Shown: positions 57,224 to 64,000 of the stretch, piece by piece
How positions within the stretch are numbered: position 1 is the first letter of the stretch
Layout: every line of letters begins with the position of its first letter
DNA from: Roseateles_B flavus
Lineage (GTDB): Bacteria > Pseudomonadota > Gammaproteobacteria > Burkholderiales > Burkholderiaceae_C
NCBI RefSeq assembly: GCF_039872765.1
Contig: NZ_JBDPZC010000004.1
Location: 1 to 64,000, forward strand
Reading direction: 5' to 3'
Length of the DNA: 64,000 nucleotides
Translations under genes and position numbers: made by a program
The notes under the pieces: generated by a model
What the model saw: the letters and a program-made list of their open reading frames with translations, nothing else
Databases searched by the model: none
Told to the model about the DNA's origin: nothing

Positions 57224-57892
57224 GTGACATCGCCCCAGCGCCCCTACCACCATGGCCGCTTGCGCCGGGCCGTCATCGACATGGCCCTGCAGATCGCGGG
57301 CGAGACGGGCGAGGACCGCGTCAGCCTGCGCGAGATCGCCCGGCGCCTGGGCGTGTCCTCCGGTGCGCCTTTCCGGCATTTCGCCAGTCACGAGGCCCTG
57401 ATGCAGGCCATCGCCGAGGAGGCGCTGGAGAGCCTGCGCCTGCAGCTGGAGCGCGAGCAGCACGGGCTGGGTCCCGGGGCACTCGCGCCGCTGAAGGCGC
57501 TGGGCGCCGCCTTTCTGGACTGGGCCCTGAGCCACCCGACAGCCTTTCGCCTGACCTCGGCCCGGCGCCTCTACCGCTTTGACCGTTCGGAGCGCCTGCG
57601 TGCGCAGTTCGCCGCCCTGCGCAGCCACACCTTGCAGCGCGTGCATCAGGCCCAGGCGGCCGGCTACTTCGCGGGTCTCGTTCCCGAGCAGGTGGCACTT
57701 GGGCTGCGGGCCATGGCCTATGGCCTGGCGCGCATGCAGATCGATGGGCAGTTGCCGCAATGGGAGGTGGCGGCGGCGCAGGTGCGCCCCACCCTGCAAG
57801 CCACCCTGGCCCAGCTGATCGACAACCTCGCCGGTGCGCCACCGCCTCCGCCGCTGCGCAAAAAAGAGGCAAAGTCTGCCGGCGCCTTCTGA
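57224..57892 (+). CDS. TetR/AcrR family transcriptional regulator
   Basis: A 222-residue regulator. The start YHHGRLRRAVIDMALQIAGE, then VSLREIARRLGVSSGAPFRH is a TetR HTH of the group seen near efflux or membrane genes (residues 10-60). The ligand domain contains AFLDWALSHPTAFRLTSARR, resembling the WHG-type C-terminal domain. The start is GTG 57224. It is divergent from the ferric reductase-like gene by 100 bp, so that gene is its probable target along with itself. The tail has a proline run (APPPPPL). Confidence 0.88.
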   Translation: MTSPQRPYHHGRLRRAVIDMALQIAGETGEDRVSLREIARRLGVSSGAPFRHFASHEALMQAIAEEALESLRLQLEREQHGLGPGALAPLKALGAAFLDWALSHPTAFRLTSARRLYRFDRSERLRAQFAALRSHTLQRVHQAQAAGYFAGLVPEQVALGLRAMAYGLARMQIDGQLPQWEVAAAQVRPTLQATLAQLIDNLAGAPPPPPLRKKEAKSAGAF

Positions 57893-58082
57893 ATCAAGGG
57901 CTTGGCGCGGCCCTCACCGGGCCACCCACACACTTGTCCACAGCCGGCGTGGATGAACTGGCACAAGGCCGGCCCGCGGATACGCCTGCTTGCGACTGTG
58001 TCCGCGCGCTCAACGTCCGCGCAAAGTTCCCGCAAATGGGCCCCTGGAGCATGCGGTCTCCCATTCAACGAGGAGACTGAGG

Positions 58083-59414
58083 ATGACAAGAGGCAAGACC
58101 TGGCCCCATCGCCTGATGGCCGGCCTTCTGTGCATGACGGCGGGCGGCGCCTTCGCAGGCACCGCCTGCACTCAGGTGCCGCTGCAGGCCAACGGCCACT
58201 ATGACTTCGCGTCCCATCTGAAGGCGGCGCCGGGCGCCTATGGCAGCACGATGTGGCAGTCGCGCGGCCTGTGCTATGCCGACGGCACGCCCTGGATCGA
58301 ACGCAAGTACGGCACCGACCAGGACGCGCCCTATGACCAGCGCTATGAGATGTACCGCAGCAATGCCCTGCCCAAGCGGCAGGCGCTGCCGCTGATCATC
58401 TGGGCGCATCCCAGCGGCCCCTCGCAGGTGATGATCGAGGGCAATGCCCGGCCGGACGAGACCTCGCCGCTGATGGAGAAGCTGGTGGTGCCGGCCGTCC
58501 ATGCCGGCTTCGCCTTCATGTCCATCCAGTTCCGGCACCCGAGGGCCAGCCAGTCGGTGAAGCCGGAGAACTTCAATCCCCGGGTGCCCCACACGGACAT
58601 CGCCCAGGCAGTGCAATGGGTGCGCTCGCGGGCGGCGGACCTGGGCGTGGACGGGGACAACATCTTCCTGCTCGGGCAGTCCCGCGGCTCGCTGGCCCTG
58701 CTCAATGCTTTCATGCCGGACCTGCAGAACCGCAGCAGTCCCGACTGGCATGCGCAGTCCTCACGGCCGAGCGCCGTGTTCGTGGTGCAGGCCCAGACCA
58801 GCTATGAGCACGCCGAGCTGCGCGACGATTTCATCCTGCCGCGCGCCACCGTGCCCGTGCCGCCCCTCACGCAGCCGGGCTTCGACTACCGGGCCTACCT
58901 GGATCGCAACGACCCGCCCTTCATCGCCCCCGGCAGCGCCCTCGCGGCCCTGGACCTGACGGACCCGCCCTTCTGGATGCGCTACGAGCGTGCCCCGACG
59001 GACCATGGCAACCTCGCCGTGGTACCGCTGGGCTCGCGCGTGGCACCGGAGGGCCAGGACCCGATGAAGGGCGGTGTCTGCTACGAACCGCCGGCGACCG
59101 ACTACCCGGCCGTGGCAGACAGCGGCTGCTTCGACGAGCACCACCCCAACTTTGGCGCGGCGCTGGCGGCGCGTTTCCTGTCCCTGAATCCCTCGCCGCA
59201 GCAGCGGGCGGCGGTGGGCATCCAGTACGGTCCGCGCCGTGTGGGCCGGGCCCAGCTCGACAAGGTCTCCAACCACTTCTACGACGACTACACCTGCTTC
59301 TTCATCCAGAACCTGACCCCCGCGGGCGCCGTGCTGCGCGCCCAGGCGGTGCCGGCCTCGCAGTCGCCGGCCTGCCGGATCACAGACCACCCGTGGCCGC
59401 CGGCCTCGCTCTGA
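58083..59414 (+). CDS. Secreted alpha/beta hydrolase, esterase-like
   Basis: A 443-residue exported protein (signal peptide RLMAGLLCMTAGGAFA). The nucleophile elbow is FLLGQSRGSLALLNA, preceded by LPLIIWAHPSGPSQVMIEGN (oxyanion region) and FAFMSIQFRHPRASQSV. The catalytic His and Asp are not assigned with certainty; DEHHPNFG and LDKVSNHFYDDYT are candidates. Paired cysteines in the second half suggest disulfides. Homology to the poly(hydroxybutyrate) depolymerase or feruloyl esterase group is possible. GAGGAG upstream supports ATG 58083. Between 57893 and 58082 nothing was recognised. Confidence 0.75.
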   Translation: MTRGKTWPHRLMAGLLCMTAGGAFAGTACTQVPLQANGHYDFASHLKAAPGAYGSTMWQSRGLCYADGTPWIERKYGTDQDAPYDQRYEMYRSNALPKRQALPLIIWAHPSGPSQVMIEGNARPDETSPLMEKLVVPAVHAGFAFMSIQFRHPRASQSVKPENFNPRVPHTDIAQAVQWVRSRAADLGVDGDNIFLLGQSRGSLALLNAFMPDLQNRSSPDWHAQSSRPSAVFVVQAQTSYEHAELRDDFILPRATVPVPPLTQPGFDYRAYLDRNDPPFIAPGSALAALDLTDPPFWMRYERAPTDHGNLAVVPLGSRVAPEGQDPMKGGVCYEPPATDYPAVADSGCFDEHHPNFGAALAARFLSLNPSPQQRAAVGIQYGPRRVGRAQLDKVSNHFYDDYTCFFIQNLTPAGAVLRAQAVPASQSPACRITDHPWPPASL

Positions 59415-59517
59415 AGACAGGGCAGAACGCGGCGCTGGCCCGCCCCGTCCGGGCGTAGCATGCGCAGGCCCGCAGCCGCCGAGGCGCAGCGGCGGGACCT
59501 TTGGAGGAGCCCCCGAC

Positions 59518-60276
59518 ATGTCGATGACCAACGATGCACGCCGCCGCCCGCAGGGGCTGGCCGCGGGCCTGCTGGCCTGCCTGGCGCTGATGGCCGCGAC
59601 CGGCGCCCGCGCGGATGCCGAGCCAGCCCCGGCCTTCAAACTGACACTGGGCCACTACCACTACCACTACCACTACAGCGACCAGGGCGCCGGCACCGAC
59701 TTCAACCTGCGCTGGCGCAAGGGCGACAACAGCCTCTGGCTCGGCCACTACCGCGACCCGGTCTTCGGTGGTCAGGCCCGCATCGGCGGCGACGCCTCGC
59801 TGGACCTGGGCGGGGGCTGGTCCCTGCAGCCCTCGCTTCAGGCGGCCACCGGCGGCTTCGTCGGCGGCAGCGTGAACCTGCAGTGGGGCAGCCAATGGTT
59901 CGGGTTGGTGGGCTGGGGGCGCACCAATCTGCGGCCCTACTACAACCTCAATTTCGATCCCAATGACGCCATCACCCTGGGCGCCGGCCTGCATGACGAA
60001 CACGGCGGGCTCTGGTCCGCTACCTGGATCGCCGACGACCGCCTGCACACCGGGCAGCGCCACCTGCACCTGAGCGGGCGCTGGACCGTGGCCGGCCAGC
60101 GCGTGCTCGTGGACCTGCTGCGCAAGACCGGGCAGGGCGACACCGGCCCCGTGCGCGCCTGGGGCTGGACCCTGGGCCTGGACGGCCAGACCCTGTTCCT
60201 GCGCCTGGCGCGCGACCCCAAGCAGAACTTCTCCGGCAGCGACGCCACGCGCGTCTCACTGGGCCTGCGCTTCTGA
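59518..60276 (+). CDS. Hypothetical outer membrane beta-barrel-like protein
   Basis: A 252-residue exported protein (signal peptide GLAAGLLACLALMAATGARA). The mature part alternates polar and hydrophobic residues in about ten to twelve strands (WSLQPSLQAATGGFVGGSVNLQW, ending RVSLGLRF with a terminal phenylalanine), typical of a small outer membrane barrel. Right after the signal there is a histidine/tyrosine repeat (HYHYHYHY), which may bind metal. No family was recognised. GGAGG precedes the ATG. It follows the secreted hydrolase after 103 bp. Confidence 0.65.
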   Translation: MSMTNDARRRPQGLAAGLLACLALMAATGARADAEPAPAFKLTLGHYHYHYHYSDQGAGTDFNLRWRKGDNSLWLGHYRDPVFGGQARIGGDASLDLGGGWSLQPSLQAATGGFVGGSVNLQWGSQWFGLVGWGRTNLRPYYNLNFDPNDAITLGAGLHDEHGGLWSATWIADDRLHTGQRHLHLSGRWTVAGQRVLVDLLRKTGQGDTGPVRAWGWTLGLDGQTLFLRLARDPKQNFSGSDATRVSLGLRF

Positions 60277-60316
60277 GCGCTTCCGAGACTTTCGCACCGC
60301 TGCCGAGGAGGGCGGC

Positions 60317-60409
60317 ATGGACATCGATCCCGAGGGCCTGGCCATGGGGCTGGCCGGGCTCATGGGCGGCAGCCTGCACCCGGATGTCCTGATCCGCCTG
60401 CTGTCCTGA
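60317..60409 (+). CDS. Possible 30-residue small protein
   Basis: ATG at 60317, stop at 60407-60409; the ribosome binding site GAGGAGG (60305-60311) is well placed. The predicted peptide begins MDIDPEGLAMGLAGLM and ends DVLIRLLS; it is mildly hydrophobic and amphipathic. It lies between two converging genes, 40 bp after the barrel-protein stop. There is no comparative support; it may be chance. Confidence 0.3.
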   Translation: MDIDPEGLAMGLAGLMGGSLHPDVLIRLLS

Positions 60410-60418
60410 CGCCGGGGC

Positions 60419-61960
60419 TCAGGCCTGCAATTGGGCCGGGGCCAGGTACTGCTGCCGGAACTCTTCGAAGGACAGGGTGTCCGCGGCCTCGACCGCGGCC
60501 TGTTCGGCCAGGGACTGGCGGGCCATTTCCGCGAAGGCGGCCTGCCGTTCGGCGCTCAGGGGCTGGGCCCGCAGATGGGCGCGCGCCTGCTGCGAGCAGT
60601 GGCCGATGAAGCGGATGTGGGAATGGCCGAACTCGCGGGCCATGGTCTCCAGCACGCGGGCGGAAGGCAGCTGCTCGGGATGCTGGAAGCGCTCCCGGGC
60701 CACGGTCAGGGCCTGGGCATAGGCCTCGCCGCCCAGCTGACGGTCCAGGTGGGCGCTCAGCGGGCCCAGCTCCTCCAGGAGCTCGGCGGCCCAGTCGCGC
60801 AGCAGCACGGGCTGGCCGGCGCGCTCCAGCTGCAGGCCGGGCTCGCGGCCGCGCGAGGCCGTCAGTTGCTGGTTGCGGGCCAGGGCGGCGATCTCGGCGG
60901 GCGTGTCCGGCGGGCTGTCCGACAGCAGGCAGTGCAGCAGGAAGAGGTCGATGAAGCGCATGGTCGATGCGCTGATGCCGACGGGCTCGAAGGGGTCCAG
61001 GTCCATGCAGCGGACCTCCACGTACTCCACGCCCCGCTCGCGCAGCGCATGCAGGGGGCGCTCGCCGCTGCGGATCACCCGCTTGGGGCGGATGGTGCCG
61101 TAGAACTCGTTCTCGATCTGCAGCAGGCTGGTCGAGAGCTGGTTGTACTCGCCGCCCGGGTTCATGATGCCGATGGCCTCGTAGGCCGGATAGGGCCGCA
61201 GCAGGGCGTCCTGCAGCGAGGCGGCATAGCCCTCCAGGCTGTTGTAGCTGACGGCCAGCGTGGACTGCGCATCGCTCTGGTAGCCCAGACGGCCCATGCG
61301 CAGCGAGGTGGCGTAGGGCAGGTGCAGGGTGCCGCAGGGCGCCTTGCCCTGGGCCGGCGCGGGGAAGGGCTGCAGGCCGTGGTCCCGGCCTTCGACGAAG
61401 CTCGAACACAGGGCCGGCGAGGCCCCGAACAGCAACAGAAGCAGGAAGCTGTGGCGGCGGAAATTGCGGATCAGGTCGAAGTACTGCTCGCTCGTGATGC
61501 CGGGCAGGGACCAGTTGTAGTGGATGCCCGAGATGGTCTGCATGCGCCGGCCATAGCGGTGGCCCAGACCCATGCGATAGACGCTCTTGGCCCGCCCGAT
61601 GTTGGAGTAGCCGTAGCGGCCGATGGGGATGGTCTCGTCGGCGGGCAGGAAGCAGGGCATGCTGGAGGCCCACATGGTTTCCTCGCCCAGCAGGGTGTCG
61701 ACCGCCTGGTGGATTTCCGTCAGCTCGGCCTCGCAGGCCTCGGCCGTGGCGTGCACGCTGGTGATGAGCTCCAGCTGGCTTTCGCTGAAGTCGGTGGTGA
61801 CATGCGGATGCGTCAGCGCCGAGCCCAGGCCCAGCGGATGCGGCGTTGCGGCCAGGGAACCCTCCGGCGCGGTGCGCAGGCTTTCCTTTTCCACGCCGCG
61901 ACGCATGCCTTGCAGTCGCTCGCGGTCCAGTGCTTCCAGTCGCTGCGGCCAGTTGTTCAA
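60419..61960 (-). CDS. gshA: Glutamate-cysteine ligase (proteobacterial type)
   Basis: A 513-residue cytoplasmic enzyme for the first step of glutathione synthesis. MRRGVEKESLRT and TTDFSESQLELIT are hallmark N-terminal blocks; further on are GIHYNWSLP, SYNSLEGYAASL, NEFYGTIRPKR and VEVRCMDLDPFEPVGIS. Length is normal for the E. coli-type enzyme. The start is TTG 61960, with GAGGAG on the minus strand 6 nt upstream, which may lower translation. Glutathione synthetase is not in the window. Confidence 0.96.
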   Translation of the reverse strand: MNNWPQRLEALDRERLQGMRRGVEKESLRTAPEGSLAATPHPLGLGSALTHPHVTTDFSESQLELITSVHATAEACEAELTEIHQAVDTLLGEETMWASSMPCFLPADETIPIGRYGYSNIGRAKSVYRMGLGHRYGRRMQTISGIHYNWSLPGITSEQYFDLIRNFRRHSFLLLLLFGASPALCSSFVEGRDHGLQPFPAPAQGKAPCGTLHLPYATSLRMGRLGYQSDAQSTLAVSYNSLEGYAASLQDALLRPYPAYEAIGIMNPGGEYNQLSTSLLQIENEFYGTIRPKRVIRSGERPLHALRERGVEYVEVRCMDLDPFEPVGISASTMRFIDLFLLHCLLSDSPPDTPAEIAALARNQQLTASRGREPGLQLERAGQPVLLRDWAAELLEELGPLSAHLDRQLGGEAYAQALTVARERFQHPEQLPSARVLETMAREFGHSHIRFIGHCSQQARAHLRAQPLSAERQAAFAEMARQSLAEQAAVEAADTLSFEEFRQQYLAPAQLQA

Positions 61961-62061
61961 GGGGGGCTCCTCTGATTGTTGTGGTTCGCCAAGTTAACAG
62001 ATGGCAATGGCGCCTGCTTGACTACGGACATGGCACTTTGTGCTAGTTGACCCGAGGGGCG

Positions 62062-63045
62062 TCAATGCGCCAGCGCATGACGGGTGCGGCGCCATTGCTG
62101 CTCCGAGCTGAATCCGGCCAGGCGTGCGGCCTCCGAGAGGCTGGCACCCTTCTGGCGGGCCCGCTCGGCCAGTTCCAGGCGGATGGACTGCAGGTAGCGC
62201 AGGGGGGTGGTGCCCGCATGCTCGCCGAACAGCCGTCCGAGGTGGCGCGGGGTCACATGGGCCACGGCGGCCATGCGGTCCAGGTTCCAGTCCTCGGCGG
62301 GACGGGCGCTGATGGCGTCCTGCACCCGGTGCAGGGCCGGATGCAGGTGGTGCCGGTGGGCCAGCAAGGGAGAAAGCTCGGGGTCCTGGGGATTGCGCCG
62401 CAGGTAGACCACCATGGTCTGGGCCACGCTGGCAGCGATGGCATCCCCGCAGCGGGCCTGGATCAGGTGCAGTGTGAGGTCGATGCCGGCGGTGATGCCG
62501 GCGCTGGTGGCCAGGGGGCCGTCCAGCACGAAGACGCGGTTGTCCACCACCTCGGCGGCCGGGGCGCGCTCGCGCAGCTCGTCCAGCAGCTCGTGGTGGG
62601 TGGTGCAGCGCCGCTGCTGCAGCAGGCCGGCCTCGGCCGCCAGCAGCGCGCCGGAGCAGATGCTGATCACGCGGCCGGCCCCCGCCTCCAGCAGCGTGCC
62701 GCCCACCTCGTGCAGCCAGCGCAGGGTGCGCAGCTGGTCGGCACGCTCGGCGCTGCCCGCCGCTGGCTCGCCAGGCTGCATGTGGCGGCAGCCGAGCAGG
62801 AAGAGCCAGCTGTCCGGCGTCAGGGTCGAGGGCAGGGGCTCGAGGCCGCCCACCATCAGCCCCACCGAGCTCGCGGCCTGCGGCTGCGCGGCCACGTAGC
62901 GCAGGCGGAAGGCTGGCGCCAGGCCCTGGCGCTGCAGGGCCTGGTTGGCCAGGCGCAGGGCCTCGGCCGGGCCTGCCAGGTCCAGCAGCAGGGCGCGGGG
63001 CTGGACCAGGAAGACGGCGTCGATGAGGGTGTCGGGCGGGCGCAT
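62062..63045 (-). CDS. GlxA-type AraC family regulator (PfpI-like domain plus HTH)
   Basis: A 327-residue transcription regulator. An N-terminal DJ-1/PfpI-like domain (about residues 1-190, VFLVQPRALLLDLAGPAEAL) keeps the nucleophile-elbow cysteine in ISICSGALLAAEAGLL, although it mostly serves as a ligand-binding domain in this family. The C-terminal AraC-type double HTH is at about 225-320 (WNLDRMAAVAHVTPRHLGRL, then SLSEAARLAGFSSEQQWRRT). It lies 22 bp after the cysteine hydrolase gene and probably regulates it. A half site resembling the upstream inverted repeat lies at 63061-63075, right before its start. Confidence 0.9.
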   Translation of the reverse strand: MRPPDTLIDAVFLVQPRALLLDLAGPAEALRLANQALQRQGLAPAFRLRYVAAQPQAASSVGLMVGGLEPLPSTLTPDSWLFLLGCRHMQPGEPAAGSAERADQLRTLRWLHEVGGTLLEAGAGRVISICSGALLAAEAGLLQQRRCTTHHELLDELRERAPAAEVVDNRVFVLDGPLATSAGITAGIDLTLHLIQARCGDAIAASVAQTMVVYLRRNPQDPELSPLLAHRHHLHPALHRVQDAISARPAEDWNLDRMAAVAHVTPRHLGRLFGEHAGTTPLRYLQSIRLELAERARQKGASLSEAARLAGFSSEQQWRRTRHALAH

Positions 63046-63060
63046 GGCGCTGAGTATGCC

Positions 63061-63075
63061 TGTCAGATCAGGACA
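63061..63075 (+). promoter_or_regulatory. Half site resembling the upstream inverted repeat
   Basis: TGTCAGATCAGGACA matches 13 of 15 positions of the arm GGTCAGATCCGGACA at 63718-63732. It overlaps the hydrolase stop codon and lies 16 bp before the regulator ATG. Confidence 0.4.
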
Positions 63076-63634
63076 TGGCCTTGGCGCGCTGCAGGGCCTG
63101 CTCCACCGTGCAGATGTGGGCGAAGCGGTCCTTCAGCACGGTTTCGGTGCGCAGCTTGATGTCCGCCGGGCTCAGCACCGCGCCGCTGTCGTGCTGCATG
63201 GCGAAGGTCAGCGTGGCCTCGGTGACGTAGTCCACCAGCCAGCCTTCGTCGCTGGCATGGCGGGTGGTGGTCTCGCAGCACTGCTCGGTGCGGATGCCGG
63301 CGACGATCAGGCGCTGGATGCCCTGCTGGTGCAGCCAGATGGCCAGGCCCGTGCCCACCAGGGCGCTGTGGCGGTGCTTGATGAACTCCACCGCCGCTTC
63401 GTAGGGCACCAGGCCGTCCAGCGGGCGCACATGGCCGGACTTCAGCGCGAAGGCGTTGTCGGCGGTCTCGGGGCCGTCGTTGTGCAGGATGCGCACGATG
63501 GGGATGCCCGCTGCCTGCGCGCCCTGGAGCAGGGCGTTGCTGCGCTCCAGGTAGGCGGGCAGCTCGGCCTCGTTCCAGTAGGGGCGGTGGCGGAAGGATT
63601 CCTGGACGTCGATGAAGATCAGGGCGGTGTTCAT
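63068..63634 (-). CDS. Isochorismatase-family cysteine hydrolase
   Basis: A 188-residue cytoplasmic hydrolase. ALIFIDVQESF carries the catalytic aspartate, the lysine is probably in FALKSGHVRP, and the nucleophile cysteine is in AGIRTEQCCETTTRHA. Such enzymes hydrolyse amides or related C-N bonds (nicotinamidase, N-carbamoyl- or ureidoacrylate-type) or isochorismate; the substrate is not determined here. ATG 63634 was chosen over an upstream extension. It is the first gene of a unit with the GlxA-type regulator. A perfect inverted repeat at 63718-63758 lies upstream. Confidence 0.88.
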   Translation of the reverse strand: MNTALIFIDVQESFRHRPYWNEAELPAYLERSNALLQGAQAAGIPIVRILHNDGPETADNAFALKSGHVRPLDGLVPYEAAVEFIKHRHSALVGTGLAIWLHQQGIQRLIVAGIRTEQCCETTTRHASDEGWLVDYVTEATLTFAMQHDSGAVLSPADIKLRTETVLKDRFAHICTVEQALQRAKAMS

Positions 63635-63717
63635 GAGTGCATTCCTTGCGGTGGTTGGGAATGTGCTCATGGTGCCGGGGCGGCGTCCGGGCGTCGCGCC
63701 GCATGCGGACCGCTTTC

Positions 63718-63758
63718 GGTCAGATCCGGACATCCATCGCCGGTGTCCGGATCTGACC
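63718..63758. repeat. Perfect 15-bp inverted repeat upstream of the cysteine hydrolase gene
   Basis: GGTCAGATCCGGACA (63718-63732), 11 bases, TGTCCGGATCTGACC (63744-63758). It lies 84 bp upstream of the hydrolase ATG and 7 bp after the DUF1415 stop. It may be an operator of the GlxA-type regulator or a REP-like palindrome; no T-tract follows on either strand. Confidence 0.85.
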
Positions 63759-63764
63759 CCGGCC

Positions 63765-64000
63765 TCAGCCGTGCGTCTTCAGGCCCAGGGCCTTCCAGCC
63801 TTCGAGGCCCAGCTTCTCCAGAGTGGCGATATTGGCCTCGTAGATGGCGTCGGTGTCCGGCATGGACTCCACGGCGCGCTCGATGCTCTCCTCGCGCAGC
63901 AGGTGCAGGGTGGGGTAGGGCGAGCGGTTGGTGAAGTTGCTGATGTCGTCCAGCTCGGTGCCTTCGAACTGGAAGTCCGGGTGGAAGCTCGCGACCTGCA
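63765..64000 (-). CDS. DUF1415 family protein, C-terminal part (5' truncated by window)
   Basis: The last 77 residues of a gene whose start lies beyond the window. VASFHPDFQFEGTELDD, then NRSPYPTLHLLREESIERAV and MPDTDAIYEANIATLEKLG are characteristic of DUF1415 proteins of betaproteobacteria. The function is unknown. The stop codon is 63765-63767 on the minus strand, immediately followed by the inverted repeat at 63718-63758, which might help end its transcript. Confidence 0.85.
   Translation of the reverse strand, partial: QVASFHPDFQFEGTELDDISNFTNRSPYPTLHLLREESIERAVESMPDTDAIYEANIATLEKLGLEGWKALGLKTHG

Overview
The window is about 70% GC and looks like a chromosome segment of a betaproteobacterium of the order Burkholderiales, probably near Roseateles, Mitsuaria or Rubrivivax. 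The grounds are the gene content (system II ResB/CcsB cytochrome c assembly with cytochrome c4 and engB, msrPQ, a ttcA-folB pair, groESL with a CIRCE operator, a giant four-ATPase UvrA), the strong CTG/GCC codon bias and the promoter style. The genus is inference. No rRNA, tRNA, CRISPR array, prophage or intact insertion sequence was seen.

Layout. 0-1 kb: 3' end of an RTX calcium-binding protein, then a terminator. 1-6 kb: a TetR regulator and a four-PAS GGDEF-EAL c-di-GMP enzyme overlapping an AsmA-like membrane protein. 6-9.3 kb: malonyl-CoA synthetase (matB) divergent from a sigma-54 activator. 9.3-11 kb: GNAT acetyltransferase and a Tat-type serine hydrolase. 11.3-17.5 kb: a branched-chain amino acid-type ABC importer operon (binding protein, two ATPases, two permeases) ending in an alpha/beta hydrolase; a good sigma-54 promoter precedes it and hairpin repeats lie inside it. 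17.5-25.6 kb: hypothetical membrane protein, single-domain response regulator, 1880-residue double UvrA and an overlapping sirtuin. 25.6-26.2 kb: four tandem copies of a 131-bp multi-hairpin repeat. 26-34.5 kb: S9 peptidase, YecA-type protein, potassium channel, DUF808 protein, periplasmic thioredoxin and a transposase-like RAYT protein that has lost its catalytic histidines. 34.6-43 kb: glmU, DUF4136 lipoprotein, DUF1176 protein, ttcA, an oxidoreductase-FolB fusion, msrQ and msrP. 42.8-48.7 kb: substrate-binding protein, ccsB, resB, cytochrome c4, engB. 48.8-54 kb: DUF1631 protein, patatin-type outer membrane phospholipase and a binding protein in one operon. 54-57 kb: groEL, groES and a ferric reductase-like protein. 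57-64 kb: TetR regulator, secreted hydrolase, beta-barrel-like protein, gshA, a GlxA-type AraC regulator with its cysteine hydrolase, and the 3' end of a DUF1415 gene.

Main discovery candidate: a palindromic element of about 115 bp occurs twice in tandem directly after the stop codon of the ABC binding-protein gene, and a diverged relative of it sits directly after the groES stop codon. Both are in the same orientation relative to transcription and lie between the first and second genes of their operons. The hairpin arms differ in sequence but remain paired, as expected for a selected RNA or DNA structure. Together with two further hairpin-repeat clusters and a catalytically dead RAYT homologue, the window suggests an active history of REP-like elements, some perhaps now used to set the ratio of first to later operon genes.
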